Shown: positions 18,013 to 28,091, numbered from the stretch's first letter. The stretch: DNA of 64,000 nt from Carpediemonas membranifera (GCA_019828565.1 JAHDYR010000001.1:248001-312000); one strand, 5' to 3'. Translations and numbers: made by a program. Notes: generated by a model from the letters alone, not told the origin.

Positions 18013-18888
18013 TCATAAATCCTCCATCAGCGCACGCTTAGCCTCCACAGGCGTCGTGATGGCAGACCTGGCGACGCCCTGGTAATGGTGCATCATGAGT
18101 CGCCGAGTCACGCTATCAGCCGCATCCATGTCCACACCAGCCCTAGAGAGGCGCTCTAGGCACTTATTCGAGCAGTCAGAGGGGCTAATAAACATAGCGG
18201 CGTTGAGCATGCCCACGGCCATGGCGCAGGGAGACACCTGAGCCATCGTGTAGTCGGGCAGAGTATCGAAGACGAACTTCGAGCATAGCGACCAGAGCTT
18301 CTGGATGCTGGTTTCGGGAATTCCAGTTGAGGCGACCAGACCGAGGATGAAAGAAAGGGCGCGGTGAGCCGTGGGGACGTAGGCGTTCCAGTCTACAGCC
18401 CGCAGGACAAAGTGTTCCGCCTCCATAAGCTCCTCGACAGAGTAGAGGTTGTCGGTGTACCTGACAAGGTTGGCGAGGGATGGTATCTCGTCGTCCTCGA
18501 GCTTGGCGGAAACAGAGATGGAGGCGAGGGTCAGGAGTTGGATGGCCTGGCGACGGACCTGGGAGTGGGCGAGGCAGTGGTCGAACAGGCGGATGGCGCG
18601 CTCGCAGACGATGGGGGGGTAGGCGTCATAGGTGCAAATGTCAATGATGAAAGAGACAGCCTCCTGACGCATGTCGGGAGTAATGTAGCTCTTCTGAACG
18701 TTCTTAAGGTAGTTGTTGCTCACTGGGGATGATGCTTCCTTCCTCATGTGGGACATAAGGGAGAAAGACCAGTTCTGCAACGCGGAAGCACCAACCATCT
18801 CGGACAGCGATTCACTGCTAATGCAACGAACGTTAAACGCTGTTGTAAGGTGAGATGTAAGTGAATCCAATGCGAACGGAGCGGCCAT
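18013..18888 (-). CDS. Cyclin-box protein (A/B/D-like)
   Basis: The 291-residue protein has an N-terminal cyclin box at about residues 73-190. Typical residues include MRQEAVSFIIDICTYDAY, VCERAIRLFDHCLA, IQLLTLASISVSAKLEDDEIP, DNLYSVEELMEAEHFVLRAVDWN and the start of a second helical repeat, HRALSFILGL. The K-x-E-D-x-x-P after the A-K/S core and the E-x-x-VL-x-x-x-x-W helix are cyclin hallmarks. It would activate a cyclin-dependent kinase in the cell cycle. The N-terminus is short and has no clear destruction box, so a D-like or divergent B-like cyclin is likely. Confidence 0.8.
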   Translation of the reverse strand: MAAPFALDSLTSHLTTAFNVRCISSESLSEMVGASALQNWSFSLMSHMRKEASSPVSNNYLKNVQKSYITPDMRQEAVSFIIDICTYDAYPPIVCERAIRLFDHCLAHSQVRRQAIQLLTLASISVSAKLEDDEIPSLANLVRYTDNLYSVEELMEAEHFVLRAVDWNAYVPTAHRALSFILGLVASTGIPETSIQKLWSLCSKFVFDTLPDYTMAQVSPCAMAVGMLNAAMFISPSDCSNKCLERLSRAGVDMDAADSVTRRLMMHHYQGVARSAITTPVEAKRALMEDL

Positions 18889-18918
18889 TAAGGAGAACTG
18901 GCCAGCTTGGCGCGTGAA

Positions 18919-18937
18919 CGACTGTGATCGACTGTGG
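18919..18937 (+). promoter_or_regulatory. Tandem CGACTGTGR upstream of the cyclin gene
   Basis: CGACTGTGA (18919-18927) and CGACTGTGG (18929-18937) lie 31-49 bp upstream of the cyclin start codon at 18888. The same 9-mer stands 18-50 bp upstream of three other start codons in this window. Confidence 0.5.
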
Positions 18938-19216
18938 ACAAAAGAAACTTTTTGGCGCGGAAAAGAAAAGTGTGTGATTGGAAACTGATTAAGACCCTCC
19001 TATGGGGTTATAGCGTGGGTTAGGGGTCGAGTGGCCTTCTCTTCTCGGAAAAATGTGCGGGTTAAGTCGGGGAGTCTCCTGCGAAATCCGATTCAATGCG
19101 GCGTTAGCTTCGGTGTTGTATGCTGGCCACGTGTATCACTTTTCAGCACTTGGCCGACTCTGTAGGAAATATTTCACACTTTTCCGGCGCGGGACATTTC
19201 TACGCACCTTAAGGTA

Positions 19217-19547
19217 ATGTCGCTCGAACGGCTAGACGCTCTAGAAGCAGCTATTGATGCACTTAGTGCACACATGAAGGAAGCATCTGCTCAAACTGAA
19301 ACATGCGCCTTTCCTCCGTTCGATTTGGCCGGAATCGAGATTGCAAATGCTTTTTCGGCTTGTTCTGCCTTCTATTGTTCGTTTCAACCATCATACTAGT
19401 TATCTAGCCCTTATGTCGCTCTTAGGAAATCCCGCTGAGCTCCCAGAACATGATATTATGCAGGCATTCACTCAGTGTAACACTCTTTTCAAAGAGCTGC
19501 GAACCAAACGAGCCGAACAGGCAGAAACAGTTGGCGCAAGCAGGTGA
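19217..19547 (+). CDS. C1D: C1D / Rrp47 (Lrp1)-family exosome cofactor
   Basis: Two exons (19217-19376 and 19408-19547) joined over a 31-nt intron give 99 residues. The product matches the Sas10/C1D domain. A leading helix LDALEAAIDALSAHMKEA precedes LAGIEIANAFSACSAFYSLMSLLGNPAELPEHD, which parallels the A-x-x-L-N-S-x-F/Y-W-x-Y-L-x-T-x-G-x-x-P-x-x-H-P-x-x-x-E core, and a closing QCNTLFKELRTKR helix. C1D/Rrp47 binds Rrp6 and RNA in nuclear exosome processing of rRNA and snoRNAs. The basic C-terminal tail common in the family is nearly absent. The stop TGA overlaps a possible AGGTGAGC donor, so a further 3' exon is conceivable. Confidence 0.72.
19377..19407 (+). other. 31-nt intron in C1D
   Basis: The donor is GTTCGT and the 3' end is TTATCTAG, the same as the NAA10 acceptor. 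A nearer AG at 19399 would give the wrong frame, so the 31-nt form is preferred. Confidence 0.8.
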
Positions 19548-19785
19548 GCTGGCCCTTTGAGACACTTTTCATGTCCCGCCCGAGTAAATACGGCTATGGA
19601 TTCTTTCATTGGCGAGTATTGGTGCTCTCGCTCCAAACAGCAAATAACCAAGTTCAGCTCCAGATCGGCAAGCTAGGACCACAACAAGCCAGCCCAGTCC
19701 AAGTATACTTTATCCTAGTAACATAAACGATAAACGCCGCCCCACTACCATTCCTTTGCCAGTCCGTTGCCACCCTTGGAGAGAC

Positions 19786-21162
19786 TCAGCCCAACTCGTC
19801 CAAGATGCTCTGAATAAGGGCAGAGTCGATCTCAGAAGTCCAGATCTTGCCTGAGCACGCGGAATCCAGTGCCTCCTGGATCTTATCGCACTCTGCTCGC
19901 AGTTCCTCAATCTCCTCTTCCAAGCCTCTAATCAATTGATTAGTTTCCATCTCCTCTCCAATAGTTTCACGGATCTGCTCATTGGCTCTGCTTAGCTGGG
20001 CAGCCAGGGTGTCCTTCCGCTCTTGCAGCGAACGTACGGCAGCCTCTCGCTCCAGCACCATTCGACGGGTGGCGTGAGCTTTGCTCAGCTCGGTCTTGAC
20101 CTTAGCTATCTCCTGATTGGTCCCCTCAAGCTTTGCCTGGGCCTGCTCAATGCTTGCACTGAGTCGACTGGCCTCTGACTCGGCTTGAGTCAGCATGCCT
20201 TTGAGTTGTCTCTGACGGGCTTGGTAATCCTGACTTAGCACAGAAGCGGCAGTCTCAAGCTCCTTCTTGGACTCCTGGAGGCCTTCAAACGCCTTCTTAA
20301 GGTTTCCCTTGGCCTCACCGATCGTTTTCTTCGACTCGGCTAAAACTGCACACTGTTTGTTCTTAGCGTCAACAAGACACCTCCTGGCGGCAACTACCGA
20401 GGCTTGAGTGTTGTTACATAGCTCCTGCATTGTCTGGACGTCCTCAGTAACCCTGGCAGCCTCATCGTGCGCGGAGCTGAGCTCTACCTCGCGCTGAAGC
20501 TCAAAGATCCGCCGGGCAGTCTTTTCTCGCTCATCTACAGCGCGCACAGTGGCCTTTCTCATGTCCTCTGTATGAGCTTCGGTTTCTTCAAGCACGGCGA
20601 GTCTGGCATGGAGCTCCTCTCGCATCGCCGCAGCCTTGTCCACCACCGCCTCCCTCTGCTTGATCAGGTCCTGCAGCTCGACGGTGAGCTCCCCGTTCTC
20701 TGCTATGAGCTGCTTGGCAGTCTCCTGGTGGCGTTGGATCATGGCTTGCATGGAGAGCAGACCTGCAGCCCCAGCATTCGTCGAGGTGCATTCTTGGCGC
20801 ATTGATTCGACTTGCTCTTCTAATGCGTCGAGATCTTCCTTTCCTTTGGTGAACGGGGCTTGCTTTTCTTCGAATTTGGACCACAGAGCTGCCTTTTGGT
20901 TCGAAAGATTTGTGAGCTCGGCTTCGTAGATGCGAATTTCACGGCCAGCCTTTGATATTTTAGGCTTTACGGCCTGAATCTGCTGTTGAAGTTCGGAAAT
21001 GCGTGCTTCTCGGTCTGCTATGGCCTTAAGGACGGAACTGAAGTTGTTAGAAGATAGAGACGCACCTGGATCAAGCTGAGAACTTTTTAGTTGTGAATTT
21101 CTACTATTGCCTGGGTTTGAAGTGCTTTGTGCTCTTTCCCAGGCTGTTTCAAAAACACTCAT
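19786..21162 (-). CDS. Long coiled-coil protein
   Basis: The 458-residue protein is almost entirely predicted coiled coil from about residue 45 onward, with heptads of Leu, Ala, Glu, Lys and Gln. A serine/asparagine-rich head comes before it. I see no motor, zinc or membrane feature and cannot name the family; cytoskeletal, kinetochore or tethering roles are all possible. The frame is open to 21201, but TGCACTCTATGAT is repeated twice directly before the ATG at 21162, which suggests that the longer N-terminus is untranslated leader. Confidence 0.7.
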   Translation of the reverse strand: MSVFETAWERAQSTSNPGNSRNSQLKSSQLDPGASLSSNNFSSVLKAIADREARISELQQQIQAVKPKISKAGREIRIYEAELTNLSNQKAALWSKFEEKQAPFTKGKEDLDALEEQVESMRQECTSTNAGAAGLLSMQAMIQRHQETAKQLIAENGELTVELQDLIKQREAVVDKAAAMREELHARLAVLEETEAHTEDMRKATVRAVDEREKTARRIFELQREVELSSAHDEAARVTEDVQTMQELCNNTQASVVAARRCLVDAKNKQCAVLAESKKTIGEAKGNLKKAFEGLQESKKELETAASVLSQDYQARQRQLKGMLTQAESEASRLSASIEQAQAKLEGTNQEIAKVKTELSKAHATRRMVLEREAAVRSLQERKDTLAAQLSRANEQIRETIGEEMETNQLIRGLEEEIEELRAECDKIQEALDSACSGKIWTSEIDSALIQSILDELG

Positions 21163-21219
21163 ATCATAGAGTGCAGAAGTATCATAGAGTGCACAGTGCA
21201 AGCACTGCGTCTCTCCACT

Positions 21220-22676
21220 TCAATTAGCTTGCCCGGAGGCGAAGACTAGCGGCTGGTTAGCCGTAATTGGTGTATTGGGGTTATAGTTGGGAAGACGGGC
21301 TGGAGGTCTTGGATTTCTGAAAGCACTGGCTTGATACTGTGCATCCGTCATGAGGCCGCAATCCAAGATGTTCTGTGCAGCAGTCTTGTCTCTGTGGGAG
21401 AGATTGAGCCAAGTGGATGTAGGATTGGAATTGAGGCGTTGCTGTCTGTACCATGGAGCACCTTGACAATTCGGGTTGTGGCATCGCATCGTGCGCCTCG
21501 TGTAGCGAGTTCTACGGAACCTCGCGCGGCAGAAGGGGCAGAAGAGTGAGGTTCGGAACTCATTAGTCATCCGCACTTCAGCAGTGATGTTGAAAGCTCT
21601 GTGTGGTAGTAAGGTAGCAAAGCGACCATACGGCGCGCATGGATGCACCAGACGGGGCGTCTTGAATCTAGCGCTTCCGTAGAAGACAACCAGCCTGGTG
21701 GGGGCTGCCCGGGGAGGGGCAATACTGCGAGGGAGTCGCCGAGGAGTCCATCCTAGGGTGCGAGCAATCTGCTCCGCAGCTCTGTGGAAGTGCTTTTGAC
21801 GCAAGATGTGGTTCGTCAGGCGCACTCTGCGGAAGCTCTTGACCATCCCAGCGTCGAATTTCCTGCTCGTGGAGGAGCACAAACCTAACCGAGTTTTGTA
21901 GATAGATGTCTAGACTATCTAGATTTGTACTTTTGAATGACGCAGGAGTCATATCGAACGCGAAGCTGGGGGTCTTGGTGTACCCACACTTCGGGACCAC
22001 ACCGGAGCTGGTAGTGCCATCTGGGTGGCGGATGAAGAATCCACCCAGAGCCCGAGCACCCGGGTCGAAACCCATGAGGTTGGTATCGGGGTCTGGCGCG
22101 GGGCGAGCATCCGCGTCATCCACACCCAGACGCTCCCGAGCCTTTCGCTTCATCGTCGGGTTGCCACTGGCACGTCTGCTGACGTATGGCAGAGCACCAA
22201 CTTGGACCGTGAGGTCCACGGCGACCCCATCTGTCTTGACAGACAGCACCCGACGGATGTTCGGAGGAAGAGCCTCCAGCTGCTCTCGCGTCATGCGCTC
22301 AGTGGCGTGATGCTCCGGGTCGACCCCAAGTTGGGCAAGCCAAGCCGGGTTCAGCACGTTGAGAGAACAGGGAACGTGCATGAACCTGGTGCGGACCGGA
22401 GCCATCGGGACAAGCGGAACAAGCTTGGGGGCCCGCCAGCTGCTTGTCACCCGGAAGAGGTGGATGGGCGGTGTTGAATGCCGCAACGATATCCGTGAGC
22501 TCTCCCAGAGCCGCGGAGATCCGCCAGACGCAGGGCAGCGTGAGTAGAACGCCCTCGTCGACTCGTCCCGGAGTTGAGATCTTTGCAACGTGCCCATCAA
22601 CGATCGCCTTGACAGCGCGTTGTTCGGTGCGCAACCTGGTGATGTCGTCCCGGGGCACGTCTGGATCCAGACTCAT
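21220..22676 (-). pseudogene. Broken Fanzor (eukaryotic TnpB-like RNA-guided nuclease) gene
   Basis: Three overlapping frames on the minus strand together resemble a Fanzor nuclease. The N-terminal part lies in the frame ending at 22299. The middle part, with the RuvC-I motif GFDPGARALGG (about 22040-22080), follows a frame change near 22430-22500. The C-terminal part follows a second change near 21840-21880. The C-terminal part holds VVFYGSARF, the alternative catalytic glutamate region TNEFRTS, the zinc finger CPFC/CHNPNC and the RuvC-III motif HRDKTAAQNI. All three acidic active-site positions remain, yet the frame breaks do not fit the local short-intron rules. I therefore call it inactivated. 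I saw no terminal repeats at the flanks. Confidence 0.78.
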
Positions 22677-22824
22677 ACTCCTTCATGTGCAGGATAAGGC
22701 TCACGCCGTTTGCCACCCAGGGCAGCAGTCGGAAGCCTCTAATCCAAACCGAGTCATCCATGTGAATAAAAAAGATGCCAGGTTTAAAATAATATCACAG
22801 CCAACGAGCCGACCCAACCCAAAC

Positions 22825-24218
22825 TCACCGCCCAGCAAACACTTGCGCCCGTACGAACTCCGCAAGCCCGCCCCGCTCCCTATAATCCGAGCCGGTCGAG
22901 CTGACATAGCTGTGGGAGACACTGGACTGGTCTGAGAGAATGGAGCTTGTCTCAGTCGACCGTGATAGCCCAGTCGTGCCGTGGCTTTGAGTCGCATGAG
23001 TCGGCCGGGTTCGCCACACCCCGTCCTGCGGCGACCGCTCAAGTTCACGCGATACATGGTTCCATGACATCCCTGTCACTGACCCCGTGCTTGACCAGGC
23101 GGGTGGCCCTAGAGCTCTGGGGGGCGACTTGAAATGACCCAGAGCAGATGAAAATTCAGACTCGGACGCATCGTCCGTGAGGGCGGTGTCCGAGTCGGCA
23201 GTGGAAGGAGGGGCGGGCCTGTAGTGCGTCTGGGCGTGCTGGGGCGGGTACTGCGGTCTGCTGCGGCGTCTGGAGTGTTTCGCTGAATGAACAACCCCTT
23301 GGCTGACTTGGTCTGCCCCACCATAGCCTATCCCCACCCCCTGCCCCCCACCCACTGTCGGGCTCCCTACCTTCATCAAGTGACGGAGCTCGGCGTTGGT
23401 GTTGATAAGGTCATCATTCCTCCGCTCCAGAGCCAGCACCACCCGGCCCGCCTCCTCTTTGGTTCGGTGAAGCTCCTCTTGTAGCCTTTGAATCCCGGCC
23501 TCGAGCTCGGCCACGCGCTGGGAAGCGGAGCCTTCAGCCTTGGCAGACTTCGTGTGGGCCTCGGCAAGGTCTTTTTCTGCCGCCTCGGCGCGTGTTCTTT
23601 GCTGCTCTGCCACCTTATTGATAGCTTCCTTCTCTCTCATCATTCGTTGCATCTCATCATGGACAGCGTTCAGCTTTGATTCGTATGCAGACTCCATTGC
23701 TTTCTGGGACGACTTCTCACCATCTAGGGCCTTCTTGAGGTCTGCGATCTGGGCAGTGAGGTCCATATTCTTGTTGGCGGCTTCTGCGAGCTGGCGCTGG
23801 ACTCCATCCTTTTGCAACTCGAGATTATCAACCTCGCTCTCAAGGCGGGCATAGTCCGTAATCGATTTCTGAAGCGTGTGGCGGAACTCTTCAAGCGTGG
23901 CCTCAAGGTCGACGATTGTGGTGTTTTGCTTCTTGTTGGCGCGCTCGAGGCGATCGAGCTCGTCGTCTCGCTCGCGGAAAAGCTACGTGAGAGATAATGG
24001 AGGTACATACGGTCAAGTTGTGCCTGTAATCGCCCTGCAGTTTCCTAAGAGCCTCCCGAAGCGTCTCGCACTGTGTGAATTGAAAGATGGGAAGTATACC
24101 TCGGTAGATAGAGCTTGAAAGTCCATTGACTCTTGATTGTACCCGTTTTCCGTAATATTCCAGCTGTGTGAGAGGTCAATAAATGCGCATACCCTAATGC
24201 ATCGCCGAATTCAGCCAT
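22825..24218 (-). CDS. Coiled-coil protein, possibly NudE-like, with three tiny introns
   Basis: Four exons (24218-24193, 24163-24100, 24070-24011, 23982-22825) join in frame into 435 residues starting MAEFGDALGWNITENG. Residues about 25-240 form a continuous coiled coil. RDDELDRLERANKKQN, DLEATLEEFRHTL and DYARLESEVDNLELQKD recall the NudE/Ndel core ([31 protein letters not shown]). NudE proteins link LIS1 to dynein; the match is partial, so treat it as a suggestion. The C-terminal 180 residues are low-complexity Ser, Thr, His and Arg. All three introns are 28-29 nt. None of the upstream exons would be found by simple open-frame calling. Confidence 0.65.
23983..24010 (-). other. 28-nt intron 3 of the NudE-like gene
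   Basis: The gene-sense donor is GTATGT and the 3' end is TCTCACGTAG. It lies between codons. Confidence 0.85.
24071..24099 (-). other. 29-nt intron 2 of the NudE-like gene
   Basis: The gene-sense donor is GTATAC and the 3' end is AATTCACACAG. It lies between codons. Confidence 0.8.
24164..24192 (-). other. 29-nt intron 1 of the NudE-like gene
   Basis: The gene-sense donor is GTATGC and the 3' end is CCTCTCACACAG. It splits a glycine codon 26 nt after the ATG. Confidence 0.8.
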
Positions 24219-24484
24219 TCCGCGGTTCCCGCGTTGACGGTTTCATTTTTATCTGACTGGGCGATCGGTACCCCTGACTCTACAGCTCGGGGAAATGGTT
24301 GGATACTCAAAACTGCCTTGGGGGGTCGCTTTGGGACCGGAGAGAGCAGTACCCAAAGCTATGGCGCGAAGCAGACCAACAAATGTTTTGTTGATAAATT
24401 GCCAGCGAGACTATCTCTGCTCATGCATGCAATCATAGGAAGAAGAATTTAAGCTAATATACACTAATTGTGCCAATCTACTCC

Positions 24485-25045
24485 TTACTTACCCTGTTTG
24501 GCGACGGCGACGAGCCAGGTCAGCGCCTCCTCCACGCCCTCACCATTCAGGCCACACGTGAGCTGGCATCTATACTGGTTTTCTCTGATAGACTCGAGGC
24601 GCATGAGCTTCATCACCTGGTCCTCGGGGAGGGCGTTGGGAAGGTCGCGCTTGTTGAACAGAATGAGCAGATTAACACCCTTCAGCGAGGGCTCACGGAG
24701 CATGTTGTGGAGCTCTGCGCCTGCATCACGGACGGCCATCTCGTTGGCGGTGTCCACGACGAACACGATGAGGAAAGTGCCCGTGTAGTAATGGCGCCAC
24801 TGCGGACGGATCGCATACTGCCCTCCGAGGTCCCACATCATGAAATCGATGTTCTTCACGCTGTGCTTCGCCATATCGAAGCCTACAGTCGGGTTTGTGG
24901 CGACAAACTGACGATCAGTGATCCATTTGAATATGGTGGACTTTCCAGCAGATTCAAGGCCGACAAAGAGGATCTGGAAGCGTTTCTTGGACTTGAGCAA
25001 AGGACCAAGGGCAGTACGAGCTCCCTTGCTGATAATCCCGCCCAT
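24485..25045 (-). CDS. ARF-family small GTPase
   Basis: The 186-residue protein has an N-terminal MGG, giving a myristoylatable Gly2, and an amphipathic helix. The P-loop is GLESAGKST, followed by switch I NPTVGFDM, switch II WDLGGQYAIRPQWRHYY, the guanine-specificity motif NKRDLPNA and a final TCGLNGEGVEEALTWL. The WDxGGQ and RPxWRHYY signatures place it in ARF/ARL rather than SAR1. It deviates from ARF1 in the P-loop (ES for DA), so it may be an ARL. It would recruit coats or effectors to membranes. A TAAATGCC variant lies near position 25070 in gene sense. Confidence 0.9.
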   Translation of the reverse strand: MGGIISKGARTALGPLLKSKKRFQILFVGLESAGKSTIFKWITDRQFVATNPTVGFDMAKHSVKNIDFMMWDLGGQYAIRPQWRHYYTGTFLIVFVVDTANEMAVRDAGAELHNMLREPSLKGVNLLILFNKRDLPNALPEDQVMKLMRLESIRENQYRCQLTCGLNGEGVEEALTWLVAVAKQGK

Positions 25046-25266
25046 TGTGGAGTTTTTGTCGATTTATGGCATTTATGGCTCGTCATGTTACAGGACAATA
25101 AGGTTGTCTTAACTGCCCAATCTACCGCCCCAAACTTCCTCATATCCCAGGGTGATATTGATATCACTCTTGAAAAGCTGTGATGTGAACACCACGCTGA
25201 TACAGGCATGCCAGAGCTCCATACCGCCGCCACCGCCATCCGACAGTAATTTACCACGCCACCATC

Positions 25267-26151
25267 CTACTTCCCGCCCTGCTGCATCAGCTTCACCAGC
25301 TGTTCAACGGACACATCCCCACTGAGTCCGGCACTGATCTCCAGGGGGAACTGCGCCTCCCGCTCAGGGTCCATGAGCCTAGTCTCACCCTCCCTGACAC
25401 TCCGGACCTCTGCCCCCTCCAACTCCTCGAGCTCTTCCCATGTAAAGAGAAGGGGGTCGGTGGGACCTGACCAGGGGTTGATGTCGATTACACGGGGGGC
25501 CGTGGTTGATCGGATGTGGGGCAGGTAGATGTCTACTGCTGCTCTGGCCAGGCCTAGCTTGTCTAGCCTGGGTGCGATGATGTCTTCGGCGAACTTGGCG
25601 GAGACATCCTGGATGACTGCCCTGTTCGTGGCGTTGCCCCACTCCTCGGCGTACGCGGCTGACCTCTGGCACACACCCGCGACCTTCCACTCACAGTTGC
25701 CCGCTCGACGAAGGAAGACGCGAACCTCGCCGGCTGGAGCGATGTGCTTCCATTGGCGAAGAGCTAGCGTGACAGGATAAGTCTCACCCTCGAGTTCTGT
25801 GCCGTCATATGCATGGTGGACATCGTGTGAGATCCTGTTACTGGCCTGAAGCACGAGCGCGACGTCTGTGGGCGTAGTGCATCGAAGGCCGCTGCGGGCA
25901 ACCATGAAGTCTGCATCCAAGGGCGCGGACCATGATGTTTTGGGGAAAACGGTACCCCATTCATCGATGGCGTCCTGGATATCTGGATATGGCTCCTTAT
26001 CAAGGTCTTCTTCACTCGGAGCGAAGATTCCGTCTTTTGAGAGGAAATCAGAGGGGAGAGAAGTGATTAGCGTCTCAAAGGAGTACTGTTTTGGCGTGGA
26101 GAACAACGGGTACCACTTGTCAATGGCGCATAGCCTGATATCCTCACTCAT
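25267..26151 (-). CDS. CDC123: CDC123 (D123), eIF2 assembly chaperone
   Basis: The 294-residue product matches CDC123 throughout. It has the N-terminal CAIDKWYPLF, PYPDIQDAIDEWGTVFPKTSWSAPLDADFMV, RCTTPTDVALVLQAS, SHDVHHAY and LRQWKHIAPAGEVRVFLR. It ends with the ATP-grasp-like VDIYLP and PRVIDINPWSGPTDPLLFTWEEL. CDC123 binds ATP and the eIF2-gamma subunit and promotes assembly of the eIF2 heterotrimer. It is needed for translation initiation and cell-cycle entry. A GAGTCAT/GAGTCGG pair lies directly upstream of the start. Confidence 0.93.
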   Translation of the reverse strand: MSEDIRLCAIDKWYPLFSTPKQYSFETLITSLPSDFLSKDGIFAPSEEDLDKEPYPDIQDAIDEWGTVFPKTSWSAPLDADFMVARSGLRCTTPTDVALVLQASNRISHDVHHAYDGTELEGETYPVTLALRQWKHIAPAGEVRVFLRRAGNCEWKVAGVCQRSAAYAEEWGNATNRAVIQDVSAKFAEDIIAPRLDKLGLARAAVDIYLPHIRSTTAPRVIDINPWSGPTDPLLFTWEELEELEGAEVRSVREGETRLMDPEREAQFPLEISAGLSGDVSVEQLVKLMQQGGK

Positions 26152-26409
26152 CCCACTGTTGCCGACTCAATGACTCAGAGGCGACTTAGGCGATATATGC
26201 GTCAGGGCCGACTAGCTGTAGTGTGTTACTGCCTATCGTTGTTTCTGTTGAGCGATGCATGAGCTAGATTGTTGGACAACCCGGAAATGCTCCAATCCAG
26301 ACTTGTTTCAAACAATGAGAGAAGGACAATGGCGAAGAAGTACACTGACTGGTAACCAAAGGGATCAGTCTCTTAGCTTCAATACTCCGCTTGGGTGACC
26401 TGACTGAGG

Positions 26410-26418
26410 CGACTGTGG
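26410..26418 (+). promoter_or_regulatory. CGACTGTGG element of TMEM208
   Basis: The exact 9-mer lies 24 bp before the ATG at 26442. The region between this start and CDC123 (26152-26441) also has several GACTCA/GACTGA cores. Confidence 0.5.
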
Positions 26419-26441
26419 CACGACGAGTCACTGAGGACAAC

Positions 26442-27013
26442 ATGGCTGGGCAAGCTGCAAAGAAGCTCGTTGAGCGGAACAAGAAGACTCTTAGGATCAT
26501 AGATTACGGTTTCATCATTCCAATCGTCAGTAGCGCATTCCTTCTCTGACACAGGTCATATACGTGGCAATTCGCATCGCGCTTCGTTTCAAGAGCATTC
26601 ACTGGCTCCCCTGCACTATTTTTGCGATAGTATCACTTCGTATGCTCTTCCCTATTGCCATTTACCCAGTGAATCTCTACATCACTCTCAACCTTCACAA
26701 GGTCGCCGCTCCCACAATCGTTGACGGCGCTATCGTCCGTCCCGGCCGAGATGTGATGGCTGGTCTCAATGAGTACAAGGTTGACGTTCTTGCCGTCCTC
26801 GGGTTCGTCATGGTTCTTGCTGCCCTCTGGGATTGGCTCTGGCTCATAGCTTCCATCATCCCTGGCTACGTCGTTTACAAGGTTTGGACCATGTTTATTG
26901 CCCCTTGGCTGTTTGCTGACGGTGGTAGCAAGGAGATGACCCCGGAGCAGAAGAAGGAGCTTGAACGAATCGAGGCCCGCCGCCAGCGGAAGAAGGCCAA
27001 GCGCGTTCGGTAA
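26442..27013 (+). CDS. TMEM208: TMEM208 / SND2 (ENV10) homologue
   Basis: Two exons (26442-26525 and 26555-27013) joined over a 29-nt intron give 180 residues. The N-terminus (KKLVERNKKTLRIIDYGFIIPIVIYVAIRI) parallels the ENRETLKFYLRII start of TMEM208. Three to four hydrophobic spans follow. The C-terminal half has the family's YKVDVLAVLGFVMVLAALWDWLWL, IIPGYVVYKVWTMFIAPWLFADGG and a very basic Arg/Lys tail (RIEARRQRKKAKRVR). TMEM208/SND2 is an ER membrane protein of the SRP-independent targeting route. Without the small first exon the protein would lack its conserved start. Confidence 0.88.
26526..26554 (+). other. 29-nt intron in TMEM208
   Basis: The donor is GTCAGT and the 3' end is TTCTCTGACACAG. 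It lies between codons; reading through meets a stop. Confidence 0.88.
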
Positions 27014-27234
27014 GATGTAGGTGTAGTGGCTTGAGGTATGGTGTAAATCCGTTTTCAGACCCGACCCCGTTAGTTTCATGGTCGGCGACTGCCCACTTAT
27101 GGTCGCTCACATCAGATCGACTGATAGTCTGCCAGTCGTCGAGGATCTTGCAGCCGCCGCCGTATATATGCTGAATCGTGTGACTCGGCCTGGCGGCATA
27201 TACCTTTATCATACAACACGAGCGTACATCCAGG

Positions 27235-28091
27235 CTACCTCAGGGACGTCTCGACGCTCTGGCACGTCTGCTCCAGCAGCCTAAGCAGCGTCTCCTCCGT
27301 CTGCTGGCGTTCTTCCCTCTCCTGGGCGACGTCCGCAGTCATCCGAGTCGCCACATCCTCCAGCATCTTAAACATGGTCTGCTCGGTCTCCTCCCGCACC
27401 TTCTGCTCGGCCTTCATCGTCCCCTGAAGCAGTACGAGGTCCTCGCTGTATTTCCGGATGGTACGCTGGTACTTCTCGTCCCTCAGCGCCCGCTCATCCT
27501 TCTGGGATGCTGCCAGTCGCGCTGCTCGCTCCCTGATCTCGGCCTGGGTCCTCTCAAAGTCCTCCTCGGTCCCCTTGTGGCCCTTCGCCACCTCAAGCCG
27601 CACACCGAAACAGGCCTCGTCAATGGACTTGATCACCTTGGACTCGAGCTCCTTGCGCTGCTGGCGCTCGGCCTGGAGGTCCATGGCGACGGAGGACTCG
27701 ACCAGCCGCAGCTCCTTGGTCTGCTGCTCGTCCATCATCTCCCGGTTAACCTGCTGGGAGGCCAGGGTCTCTTGGAGATGACCGATGGCGTCGCGGATCT
27801 TGGATGCGGGCGAGATCTCGGCGGAGTAGAGGCGGTCGATGCGCTCGTCAAGCTGGCGGATCTTCAGCTCCGATTCGGCGCGGCGGTGCTGCTTTTCTTC
27901 GTCAAGATTCACCTGAATACCACTAAGTTTGGTAGTAAGCTTTGTGAGAGGCGATTGGAGGTACAAACTGAGCGTATACGCATCTGGCTTGGAGAAGCAG
28001 AATAATCTGCAGGAGGCGCCCTAGCCTCGCTAGAATAGTCACTGTGGCTTGATTTCAAGCTTGAATAGAAGCTATTCGACAGGGTATCCAT
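27235..28091 (-). CDS. SF-assemblin / beta-giardin family protein
   Basis: Two exons (28091-27969 and 27939-27235) give 275 residues. A short non-helical Ser/Pro-rich head (about 1-40) precedes a continuous striated-fibre coiled coil beginning KLSGIQVNLDEEKQHRRAESE. The helix has the family's regular heptads and skip residues, for example AEISPASKIRDAIGHLQE and QKDERALRDEKYQRTIRKYSEDL. Such proteins form striated root fibres at flagellar basal bodies and the ventral disc of Giardia. Two ATGs occur; the first overlaps a reversed start element (GTGCATTTTATGG), so I chose the second at 28091. Confidence 0.85.
27940..27968 (-). other. 29-nt intron in the SF-assemblin gene
   Basis: The gene-sense donor is GTTTGT and the 3' end is GCCTCTCACAAAG. 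It lies between the head and the coiled coil, between codons. Confidence 0.88.

Noticed and set aside
19544-19726. Additional C-terminal exon of C1D using the donor at the stop codon
   Set aside because: A GTGAGC donor is present, but no acceptor with the local consensus follows and the downstream frame lacks the family's C-terminal motif.
21841-21910. Explaining the Fanzor frame change by a short intron
   Set aside because: A GTTTGT donor exists near 21890, but no AG at a 28-34-nt distance gives the needed frame or shows the YTYAC acceptor motif.
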